Below, in pieces: positions 57,226 through 64,000 of a DNA stretch of 64,000 nucleotides. The notes under the pieces are model-generated. The model was given only the letters and a program-made list of their open reading frames with translations. It was not told where the DNA came from and did not search any database. The DNA comes from Streptomyces sp. R21 (lineage in GTDB: Bacteria; Actinomycetota; Actinomycetes; Streptomycetales; Streptomycetaceae), in contig NZ_CP163435.1 in assembly GCF_041051975.1 (NCBI RefSeq), positions 744,001 through 808,000 on the forward strand, given 5' to 3'. The stretch's first letter is position 1; the number at the start of each line of letters is the position of its first letter. Position numbers and translations under genes: made by a program.

Positions 57226-57231
57226 CGCCTC

Positions 57232-57271
57232 GCACGCGTGCGGGGAACCCTCTTGTTCCCCGCACGCGTGC
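57232..57271. terminator. Strong 17-pair hairpin after the RTX gene
   Basis: GCACGCGTGCGGGGAAC (57232-57248), loop CCTCTT and the exact complement (57255-57271). It starts six bases past the RTX stop and would end its transcript, so the following CoxG-like gene probably has its own promoter. No T tract. Confidence 0.8.
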
Positions 57272-57379
57272 CACAATCGACTCACAACGACCGGTTTGCC
57301 ATGGTCAACATCGTTTCGCCACCGTCGAGTTGCGCCATCGGCGCCCGTACGAGGCCGTGGTCGGGGCGAGGAGGCAGCG

Positions 57380-58051
57380 ATGGAGTTGCGGCACGAGTTC
57401 ACCGTTCCCGTCCCGGTGGCGGACGCCTGGCAGGTTCTGCTCGACATCGAGCGGGTGGCGCCGTGCATGCCGGGGGCGACGGTGGAGGAGTACGACGGGA
57501 AGACCGTGACCGGAGCGGTGAAGGTCAAGGTCGGGCCGATCAGCGTGACCTACCGCGGCACCGCCGTCTTCGAGGAGCAGGACGAGTCCGCGCATCGCCT
57601 CGTGCTGAGCGCGAACGGCAAGGAGACCCGGGGGCAGGGCACCGCGCACGCGACCGTCACCGGCACCCTCACCGCACGCGACGGCGGGACCGCCGTGTCC
57701 GTGCACACCGATCTCGCGGTGACCGGACGGCCCGCGCAGTTCGGCCGCGGGGTCATGGCGGAGGTGGGCGACAAGCTGGTCGGCCAGTTCGCGGACTGCC
57801 TGGCCGCACAGCTCAACGAGCCGGTGGAAGCCCCTGGCCCCGCCGATTCCGGGCGCTGGGAGGGAACGGCGGGGCAAGCGCGTCCGGGATCCGACGCGAT
57901 CGATCTCGTACGGGTGGCGGGGGCACCCTTGGCCAAGCGTGTGGCGGTGGTGGCTGCGGTTGTGGTGGTGGGGGTGGTGTTCTCGCGGGTACGGCGTCGT
58001 CGCCGCGTGCAGCGTCGTCCGGGCGTACGCGGACGTCAGGGTCATCACTGA
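57380..58051 (+). CDS. CoxG/SRPBCC-family protein with membrane anchor
   Basis: 223 aa from the ATG at 57380, behind GAGGAGGC. The START-like CoxG domain (about residues 1-150) begins MELRHEFTVPVPVADAWQVL and includes PCMPGATVEEYDGKTVTGAV, KVGPISVTYRGTAVF and AQFGRGVMAEVGDKLVGQFA. The C terminus holds one hydrophobic segment (VAVVAAVVVVGVVFS) and a basic tail. CoxG proteins are thought to anchor CO-dehydrogenase-type enzymes to the membrane. It is separated from the other subunit genes by the RTX gene and a terminator. Confidence 0.87.
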   Translation: MELRHEFTVPVPVADAWQVLLDIERVAPCMPGATVEEYDGKTVTGAVKVKVGPISVTYRGTAVFEEQDESAHRLVLSANGKETRGQGTAHATVTGTLTARDGGTAVSVHTDLAVTGRPAQFGRGVMAEVGDKLVGQFADCLAAQLNEPVEAPGPADSGRWEGTAGQARPGSDAIDLVRVAGAPLAKRVAVVAAVVVVGVVFSRVRRRRRVQRRPGVRGRQGHH

Positions 58052-58073
58052 GTCCGGTCCGCCGGGACTGCCG

Positions 58074-58991
58074 TCAGAATCCCGACTCGCGGTGATCGGC
58101 GACCAGTTGCTCCAAGTGGTGCAGCGCCGCCGTCACCCGGGCCGGGTCCTTCTGGAAGAAGGGGTCGTCGGGCACCGGCAGGGAGCCCGCGAGGGCCCAG
58201 CCGCGGCCACGCGCCCAGGTCGCGCCGTCGACGCCGAGTGCCTCGCGGAAGACGCCGCGCGCCCGGTCGGGCAGGAACTTCCACGCCGCGAGCAGGTCGA
58301 CGGCCGGGTCGCCGACGGCGAGCGTCCCGAAGTCGATGACGGCGCTCAACTCGCCGTCGACGGCGAGGAGGTTGCCGGTCGCCAGGTCTCCGTGGATCCA
58401 CACCGGCGGCGCGTCCCACACGGGTGCGGCGAGCGCGGCCTCCCAGACGGCGGTCACCGCGGCGGTGTCGGTCAGGCCCTCCAGGGCTGCGATCTTGGGG
58501 CGGACGCGTGCCTCGGAGGCGAGCGAGTCGCGCTCGTCACCCATGGGCACCCCACGGAAGGCGTTGCTCCACTCGGGGCCGGGGCCGTCGGTGGCGTCGA
58601 TCTTCTGCAGGGCGCGTACGAACTCGGCGAGTTCCAGGGCCGTTCGCTCGGGATCGACGAGGTCTTCGGGGGCCGCCGTCTCCCCGTCCAGCCATCGGTA
58701 CACCGACCACGGGAAGGGGTAGCCCTCCCCGGGCTCCCCCATCGCCACCGGCTCGGACACGGGCAGTGGCAGATGCGGGGCGAGCCGGGGCAGCCACCGG
58801 TGTTCCCGCTCCACCTGACCGACCCAGCGTGGGTAGCGCGGCAGGCGTACGGACAGGTCGTCGCCCAGTCGGAAGGTGGCGTTGTCCATGCCGGACAGCG
58901 GGACCGGGGAGAGCGGCAGTCCGGCGTACTGCGGGAACTGGGCGGCGAGCAGGCGGCGTACGAGAGCGGTGTCGATCAGCACGGTGCCCAT
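58074..58991 (-). CDS. Aminoglycoside phosphotransferase family kinase
   Basis: 305 aa from the ATG at 58991. Kinase-like fold with the catalytic loop VWIHGDLATGNLL (about residue 198) and the metal motif VIDFGTLAVGDPAVDLLAAW (about 220). The N-terminal lobe starts LSGMDNATFRLGDDLSVRLP. This family includes antibiotic kinases and many kinases of small metabolites; the substrate is not determined. The ribosome site is weak (GGCGAGG). It is followed on the same strand only by the converging CoxG gene. Confidence 0.83.
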   Translation of the reverse strand: MGTVLIDTALVRRLLAAQFPQYAGLPLSPVPLSGMDNATFRLGDDLSVRLPRYPRWVGQVEREHRWLPRLAPHLPLPVSEPVAMGEPGEGYPFPWSVYRWLDGETAAPEDLVDPERTALELAEFVRALQKIDATDGPGPEWSNAFRGVPMGDERDSLASEARVRPKIAALEGLTDTAAVTAVWEAALAAPVWDAPPVWIHGDLATGNLLAVDGELSAVIDFGTLAVGDPAVDLLAAWKFLPDRARGVFREALGVDGATWARGRGWALAGSLPVPDDPFFQKDPARVTAALHHLEQLVADHRESGF

Positions 58992-59071
58992 CACACCGGG
59001 CTCGGCCTCGCCGTGTCCATTGAATTCCGTTGGCAGCAGCGGGAGTTGACGCGTCGTCGGCCGCGCGTGCT

Positions 59072-59578
59072 TCAGGCGGTGCGGGGCGGCAGGCGGTGCA
59101 GGATCACCTCGCTCAGCCGGCCGTTCGTGACGGTCGCGGTCATGTACGTGCAGTGGGGCCGGCGGCGGCGGTCGGTCGGGGAGCCGGGGTTGAGCAGGCG
59201 CAGGCCCGTCTCCGTGGTCGTGTCCCAGGGGATGTGGCTGTGGCCGAAGACGAGGACGTCGAGGTCGGGGAATCGTGCCGCGCACCGGTGTTCGCGGCCC
59301 TGGGCGGGGCCGGTCTCGTGGACGACGCCGAGCCGCAGGCCGTCGAGGTCGGCGCGGGCGACTTCGGGGAGGCGGGCGCGCAGGGCCGGGCCGTCGTTGT
59401 TGCCGTACACGCCGACGACCCTGCGGGAGCGGCTCTCCAGAAGGTCGAGGGTGGCGGTGTCCACCCAGTCGCCTGCGTGGACGACGACATCCGCGAGCGG
59501 CAGTTCGGCGAGGAGCTGCGCGGGGAGCGCCTTGGCGCGCTGGGGAAGGTGGGTGTCGGACATCAGCAGCAGACGCAC
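59072..59578 (-). CDS. YfcE/MJ0936-type metallophosphoesterase
   Basis: 168 aa from the GTG at 59578. The two-metal motifs are all present: LLLMSDTHLP, VVHAGDWVD, GVYGNNDGP, LVFGHSHIPWD and LNPGSPT. The short length fits the YfcE group of phosphodiesterases active on small phosphodiesters. It lies between the kinase and SpoIIE-type genes, 86 bases downstream of the latter, on the same strand. Confidence 0.88.
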   Translation of the reverse strand: MRLLLMSDTHLPQRAKALPAQLLAELPLADVVVHAGDWVDTATLDLLESRSRRVVGVYGNNDGPALRARLPEVARADLDGLRLGVVHETGPAQGREHRCAARFPDLDVLVFGHSHIPWDTTTETGLRLLNPGSPTDRRRRPHCTYMTATVTNGRLSEVILHRLPPRTA

Positions 59579-59664
59579 ACGCTCAGGGTGCCACTCCGGG
59601 CGCTGGGCCGGTCACCTCGGCAGCCGCTCCGGGCTCTCGGCGTGTCACCTCGGCCTCCCGGGTG

Positions 59665-62106
59665 TCATTCCAGGACGATCTCGCTCCACACCTGCTTGCC
59701 GCCGCTGACGGGCACCGATCCCCAGGCCGCCGACATGGCCTCGACGAGCAGGATGCCGCGGCCGCCGGTGGCCTCCCAGCCGATGCTGGTGGGTTTGATG
59801 GGCGTGCGCGCGGAGGCGTCGGAGACGGAGATCCGCAGCCGGTTGTTGATGAGGGTGAGGTCGAGGCGGACCGGGCCGTCGGTGTGCACGAGCGCGTTGG
59901 TGACGAGTTCGGAGACGACGAGGAGTACGGCGTCGGAGTCGGCGTCCGCGCCCCAGGCGCGCAGTGCGCGCCGGGTGAAGCGGCGGGCGTGCCGGACGGC
60001 CTCCGGGACGCGCCAGACCGTCCAGCCCTCCCTGAGCGGACGCAGCGCCATGCCGTCGTAGCGCATGAGCAGCAGGGCCACGTCGTCGCTGCGGTTGGCG
60101 CTCGCGAGCAGCCCGTCGGCGACGAGTCCGAGGCGGGCGGGGTCGGACGTGGCGAGTTCGCCGGCGAGGCGGGCGAGCCCGTCCTCGATGTCGACCTCGA
60201 CGGATTCGACGAGGCCGTCCGTGGTGAGGGCGATCAGGGTGCCGGGCTGCAGCCGCAGCGGGCTCATCGGGAAGTCGGCCTGGGTGATGACGCCGAGCGG
60301 GGGCCCGCCTTCGGACTCGACGACCTCCGTACTGCCGTCCGGGTGGCGCAGCACCGGGGGAAGGTGTCCGGCGCGCACGCACCAGGCGGACCCTTCCTCC
60401 ATGTCGACGTCCACATAGCAGCAGGTGGCGAAGAGGTCGGTCTCCAGGTCCATGAGGAGCCGGTTGGCGTGCGAGACGACCACGTCCGGCGGGTGGCCCT
60501 CCACGGCGTAGGCGCGCAGCGCGGTGCGCATCTGGCCCATGACGGTCGCGGCCTGGGCGTTGTGGCCCTGGACGTCGCCGATGACGAGGGCGACGTGGTT
60601 GTCGGCCAGCGGGATCACGTCGTACCAGTCGCCGCCGACCTCAAGACCGGCGGTGGTCGGCAGGTAGCGGGCGATGGCGACCGCGCCCGGCAGCTTCGGC
60701 AGGCGGCGCGGGAGCAGGGTGCGCTGGAGCATGCTGACGAGTTCGTGTTCGGCGTCGAAGGCGTGGGCGCGCATCAGGGCCTGGCCGGCGAGGCCGGCGG
60801 ACGCGGTCAGCAGGGCGCGTTCGTCGGGGCCGAAGTCGTGCGGGGTGTCCCAGCCGATCAGACAGACGCCCGCCATGCGTCCGCCGGCGGGCAGCGGCAG
60901 CACGGCGAGGCCGCCGGGGCCCACCTCGGCGAGCGCGGGTTCCAGAGCCGTTCCGGCGGGCCAGACCGCGGCGCGTCCCTCGCTCAGGGCCGCCGCGAGG
61001 GTCGGCATGGCGCGGACGGGCGCGTCCGGCCACTCCGAGCGCCATTCGCTGCGCCACACCTCGGGCCAGGACTCCGGTTCGGGCGGGTCCAGGACGGTGA
61101 CGACGAGACGGTCGCCCTCCAGCTCGGCGAGGGCGATCCGGTCGGCCTGGAGGGGCCGGCGCAGCGCGGCGACCACGGCGCGGCCGACGTCGCGGACGGT
61201 GCCGGCGGTGGCCAGGGCGGCGGCGAGCCGCTGGACGCGTGCCACGTCGTTGACCCCGGAGCGCAGCTTCGAGGCGTCGGCGACCGTGCCGACGAGCCGG
61301 GCCGGCAGTCCCCCGCCGCCGGGCAGGAGGCGGCCGCGCAGCCGCAGCCACTTGGGCTCCCCGGAGGGCTGGAGGATCCGGAACTCCAGCTCGCGGTCGC
61401 CGATGGACATGTGGTCCGCCTCGACCACCGACATCAGCGAGGGCAGGTCCTCCGGGACGGCTCGCGACAGCAGGGTCTCGACCTTGCCGTCGAATTCGTC
61501 CGGCCGGAGTCCGAAGAGTTCCAGCATCTCGTCGTCGACGTCGACGTGCCCGGTGTCCATGGCGAGGCTGAACGAGCTGGCGGGCAGGTCCCCGCTGCCG
61601 GCCGCGGTGGCGGGCGCCGGGCAGACGACCGCCTCGGCGAGGAGGACGAGGCACTGCCGGTCCTCGGCGTCGAAGCCCTCCGGGTGCTCGCTCACGGCCA
61701 CCAGGCAGCCGTCCTCGCGCAGGGGCAGGACGGCCAGCGAGAAGTCCGGCGACGGCAGCCGCCGGGAGTCCGCGCAGCGCTCCAGCTCCCGCGGGCCGAG
61801 CCACACGGGTTCCCCGGAGCGGTACACATCGGCGGCGGGAGAACCGCCGGAGACGTCGTAGCTGTCGCGCAGCCCGTACAGCGTCCTCGGCACACCGGCC
61901 GACTCCGCCAGGTACAGCACGTCGCCGCTCTCACCGGGCGAATAGACGGCGGCGACGGTCGCGCCCGCGAAGACGAGCACCTGTTCGAGAACGCGGCGCA
62001 GCCGTTCGCGGGGGTCCAGGTCGGTGGTGAGCGTCTTGAGCGCAAGTTCGGCACGCACCGTTCTCGATCTGCGTCCCATAGCGCCCTCACTGACCACGTC
62101 CGTCAT
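59665..62106 (-). CDS. Multi-domain SpoIIE-type phosphatase with sensor and HATPase domains
   Basis: 813 aa from the ATG at 62106; the ATG at 62079 (MGRRSRTVRAEL, GAGGG site) is an equally possible start. Order: GAF-like (about 20-155), PAS-like (about 170-290, QPSGEPKWLRLRGRLLPG), second GAF (about 300-465), SpoIIE/PP2C phosphatase (about 485-680; GGDWYDVIPL, LVIGDVQGHNAQAA, LTTDGLVE) and C-terminal histidine-kinase-like ATPase (about 700-810; LVVSELVTNALVHTDGPVRL, GRGILLVEAMS). Such proteins control anti-anti-sigma factors in sigma-B-like pathways. It is divergent from the LanKC gene with 246 bases between. Confidence 0.88.
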   Translation of the reverse strand: MTDVVSEGAMGRRSRTVRAELALKTLTTDLDPRERLRRVLEQVLVFAGATVAAVYSPGESGDVLYLAESAGVPRTLYGLRDSYDVSGGSPAADVYRSGEPVWLGPRELERCADSRRLPSPDFSLAVLPLREDGCLVAVSEHPEGFDAEDRQCLVLLAEAVVCPAPATAAGSGDLPASSFSLAMDTGHVDVDDEMLELFGLRPDEFDGKVETLLSRAVPEDLPSLMSVVEADHMSIGDRELEFRILQPSGEPKWLRLRGRLLPGGGGLPARLVGTVADASKLRSGVNDVARVQRLAAALATAGTVRDVGRAVVAALRRPLQADRIALAELEGDRLVVTVLDPPEPESWPEVWRSEWRSEWPDAPVRAMPTLAAALSEGRAAVWPAGTALEPALAEVGPGGLAVLPLPAGGRMAGVCLIGWDTPHDFGPDERALLTASAGLAGQALMRAHAFDAEHELVSMLQRTLLPRRLPKLPGAVAIARYLPTTAGLEVGGDWYDVIPLADNHVALVIGDVQGHNAQAATVMGQMRTALRAYAVEGHPPDVVVSHANRLLMDLETDLFATCCYVDVDMEEGSAWCVRAGHLPPVLRHPDGSTEVVESEGGPPLGVITQADFPMSPLRLQPGTLIALTTDGLVESVEVDIEDGLARLAGELATSDPARLGLVADGLLASANRSDDVALLLMRYDGMALRPLREGWTVWRVPEAVRHARRFTRRALRAWGADADSDAVLLVVSELVTNALVHTDGPVRLDLTLINNRLRISVSDASARTPIKPTSIGWEATGGRGILLVEAMSAAWGSVPVSGGKQVWSEIVLE

Positions 62107-62280
62107 TACAGCGCTTCCGGGACGCGCGCGCAGCCCCTGTGACCGTTCCGGGGCCGTGCGACCTGTGGTGACCCCGGCGCCCGGCCCGCAGGGCTCCGGG
62201 GGCGACGCCCCCGCGCGGCACCGCGACGACTCGAAAGGGCCCGAACATGACTTTACGCGTGCGTTCCGCACGGTGATCTC

Positions 62281-62298
62281 GTGACAGTCGTGACTGTC
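62281..62298. promoter_or_regulatory. Repeat element upstream of the lanthipeptide synthetase gene
   Basis: GTGACAGTC and GTGACTGTC lie in tandem, and together give the inverted repeat GACAGT-CGTG-ACTGTC (62283-62298), 54 bases before the LanKC start. A GC hairpin (62197-62213) lies further upstream. The element is a candidate site for a pathway regulator, but no match to a known RamR site is claimed. Confidence 0.4.
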
Positions 62299-62352
62299 CG
62301 GGCCCGGGTGGGGCTGGAAGTCTCGGTGCCACCTGGCCGAGGGGGAATGGGC

Positions 62353-64000
62353 ATGGACGAGCGGTACGAGGTGTACGCGCTGGCGGACAGACACTTCTAC
62401 GAGACGCCGGACCGGCTGTCCGGGAGCGAACGGAGCGCAGCGCCCTCGTACGAGACGGCCCGCCGTGAGGTGCCGGAGGGCTGGCACTCGGGGCGCATCG
62501 GCGACTGGCTCACGCTGACCCCGCTCGACGCCGAGGGGAACGTCCGCCCCGGCCCCGCCCAGGGCTGGAAGATCCACGCCTCGGCCACCCGGCTCAACGC
62601 CGAGAAGATCGCCGCGACCGTCTGGGACTACTGCGTGCCGCGGCAGATCCCCTTCAAGTTCGTGCCGGCTCCGCATCTGCTGCATCTGCGCAACACCAAG
62701 TACGCGGCCCGCGACGCCAGCGGCAAGTTCGTGACCATCTATCCGGCCGACGAGGAGCACCTGCACACGGTGCTGCGTGAGCTGGGCGAGCTGCTGGACG
62801 GTCTGGAGGGGCCGTACATCCTCACGGACCTGCGATGGAACGACGGACCGCTGTACGTCCGCTACGGCGCGTTCGCGCGCTCCTTCGTCGTCGACGAGCG
62901 CGGCTCCCTGGTCCCGGCGGTCCGCGACGGCGCGGGCAAGCTGGTGCCGGACCGCCGGCAGCCCTCCTTCCAGGTGCCCGACTGGGTGACGCTGCCCGCC
63001 TTCCTCGCACCGCAGCTCGCGGCGCGCAACACGACGACGGTCGGCGATCTGCCGTACCGCATCGAGAAGGCGCTGCACTTCTCAAACGGCGGCGGGGTGT
63101 ACCGGGGCACCGACACCCGCGACGGACGCAAGGTGGTCCTCAAGGAGGGCCGGCCGCACGCGGGCCTCGCCTCGGACGGCGCCGACGCGATCGCCCGGCT
63201 GGAGCGGGAGAAGGACGCCCTGGAGCGGCTGGCGGGGATCGGTGTCGTACCCGAGGTGCGGGACTGGTTCGCGCTCGGCGAGCACCGCTTCCTCGTCATG
63301 GACTTCCTGGAGGGCCGCCCCCTCAACTCGTTCCTCGCCGAACGGCATCCGCTGCTCACGCCCGAACCGGATCCGGATGCGGTCGCCGCGTTCACGGCGT
63401 GGGCGCTGCGCATCCACCGCAGGGTCGAGGAGGCGGTGGAGGCCGTGCACGCGCGTGGGGTCGTCTTCAACGACCTGCACGTCTTCAACATCATGGTCGC
63501 GCCCGACGAGGAGTCGGTCTCCCTGCTCGACTTCGAGGCCGCGGCGCCCGTCGAGGAGAACGGCCGCCAGGTAGTCGCCCATCCGGGCTTCTTCGCGCCG
63601 CCGGACCGGACGGGGCCGGCCGTCGACCGCTACGCCCTCGCGTGTCTGCGGCTGGCGATGTTCATGCCGGTCACCACGCTGTTCGTGGTGGACCGCGGCA
63701 AGGCCGCGCATCTGGCCGAGGTCATCTCGGGGCAGTTCCCCGATGTGCCGCGGCGGTTCCTGGACGAGGCGGTCGCCGAGATCACTCGGGACTTCCCCGT
63801 CGCCGGCGCGACAGCGGCCCCTTCGGCTGCTTCGGCCCCTTCGGCAGCTCCGGCCGCTGCGCCGTTCGCCTCGCTCGCCGAACCCGGTGACTGGCCCTAC
63901 AGCCGCGACTCGATGGTCAAGGCGATCCTGGCCTCGGCCACGCCCGAGCGGGATGACCGGCTCTTCCCCGGTGACATCACCCAGTTCTCCGACGGCGGCG
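62353..64000 (+). CDS. Class III lanthipeptide synthetase LanKC, RamC/AmfT-like (3' end outside window)
   Basis: 549 codons visible from the ATG at 62353, behind GAGGGGG; an in-frame ATG six bases earlier is less likely. The frame is open to the window end. It begins MDERYEVYALADRHFYETPD, as in RamC/AmfT. Lyase domain about 1-225; kinase domain about 235-490 with SNGGGVYRGT (glycine loop), VVLKEGRPHAG (Lys near 262), VVFNDLHVFNIMVA (catalytic loop near 374) and LLDFEAA. The C-terminal cyclase domain is just starting at DWPYSRDSMVKAIL. It phosphorylates and dehydrates Ser/Thr of a LanA peptide and forms (methyl)lanthionine or labionin. Close likeness to RamC suggests a SapB-type morphogenetic peptide. 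Confidence 0.88.
   Translation, partial: MDERYEVYALADRHFYETPDRLSGSERSAAPSYETARREVPEGWHSGRIGDWLTLTPLDAEGNVRPGPAQGWKIHASATRLNAEKIAATVWDYCVPRQIPFKFVPAPHLLHLRNTKYAARDASGKFVTIYPADEEHLHTVLRELGELLDGLEGPYILTDLRWNDGPLYVRYGAFARSFVVDERGSLVPAVRDGAGKLVPDRRQPSFQVPDWVTLPAFLAPQLAARNTTTVGDLPYRIEKALHFSNGGGVYRGTDTRDGRKVVLKEGRPHAGLASDGADAIARLEREKDALERLAGIGVVPEVRDWFALGEHRFLVMDFLEGRPLNSFLAERHPLLTPEPDPDAVAAFTAWALRIHRRVEEAVEAVHARGVVFNDLHVFNIMVAPDEESVSLLDFEAAAPVEENGRQVVAHPGFFAPPDRTGPAVDRYALACLRLAMFMPVTTLFVVDRGKAAHLAEVISGQFPDVPRRFLDEAVAEITRDFPVAGATAAPSAASAPSAAPAAAPFASLAEPGDWPYSRDSMVKAILASATPERDDRLFPGDITQFSDGG

Noticed and set aside
59275..62142. 955-codon open frame antisense to the SpoIIE-type phosphatase
   Set aside because: Gly/Asp/Arg-rich shadow of a well-supported multi-domain gene; no recognisable fold.

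Overview
The window is high-GC actinobacterial DNA, most likely from a Streptomyces chromosome. Pointers are strong G/C bias at third codon positions, GTG starts, mycothiol-dependent enzymes, a streptogrisin-type protease, secreted pectate lyases, a DUF5302 protein, a PF04672 methyltransferase and a RamC/AmfT-like lanthipeptide synthetase. I saw no rRNA, tRNA, CRISPR array, integrase or insertion sequence. The species cannot be fixed from the sequence alone.

Bases 1-7434 hold carbohydrate genes. These are the end of an aldo/keto reductase, two secreted pectate lyases (PL3 and PL1), and a LacI-type regulator divergent from a PhyH dioxygenase / SDR / Gfo-Idh-MocA operon. The PL1 gene has a well-formed promoter with a LacI-type palindrome in its spacer. 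Bases 7587-15477 hold mixed genes: secreted protein, F420/PPOX enzyme, HAD phosphatase, type II NADH dehydrogenase, PfpI protein, DUF3800 protein, methyltransferase, membrane-tethered serine protease and a small leaderless protein.

Bases 15593-21410 are a second sugar module: a ROK regulator divergent from two ABC permeases, a lipoprotein binding protein and an oxidoreductase. No ATPase gene is present, so a shared ATPase is likely. Next come an L,D-transpeptidase, DUF5302, and a MocR regulator divergent from a PLP decarboxylase with an inverted-repeat operator between them. An MFS exporter, SDR, ArsR regulator and a detoxification group follow. That group is a CsoR/CstR-family regulator with a perfect palindromic operator, mycothiol-dependent formaldehyde dehydrogenase and an MBL hydrolase.

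Bases about 31300-32810 are a patch of rearranged gene pieces: a deleted transketolase remnant and an intact ORF that joins an FAD-binding domain to a polyketide acyltransferase lacking its nucleophile motif. Bases 32873-48999 carry an ABC exporter, small secreted and regulatory genes, a truncated kinase-like remnant, an LRV-repeat protein, folD behind a ZTP riboswitch, a glycosyltransferase, TetR with a beta-propeller protein, a CelD-type acetyltransferase with a tiny coupled ORF, a secreted GH5 enzyme and an OtrA-like ribosomal protection protein with a candidate leader peptide.

Bases 49278-58051 encode a CO-dehydrogenase-like molybdenum hydroxylase system (small, large and medium subunits, MoxR ATPase, VWA/CoxE, XdhC, CoxG), with an RTX-repeat secreted protein gene set between XdhC and CoxG. 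The window ends with an aminoglycoside-phosphotransferase-like kinase, a phosphoesterase, a SpoIIE-type phosphatase and the first 549 codons of a class III lanthipeptide synthetase, whose cluster continues past base 64000.
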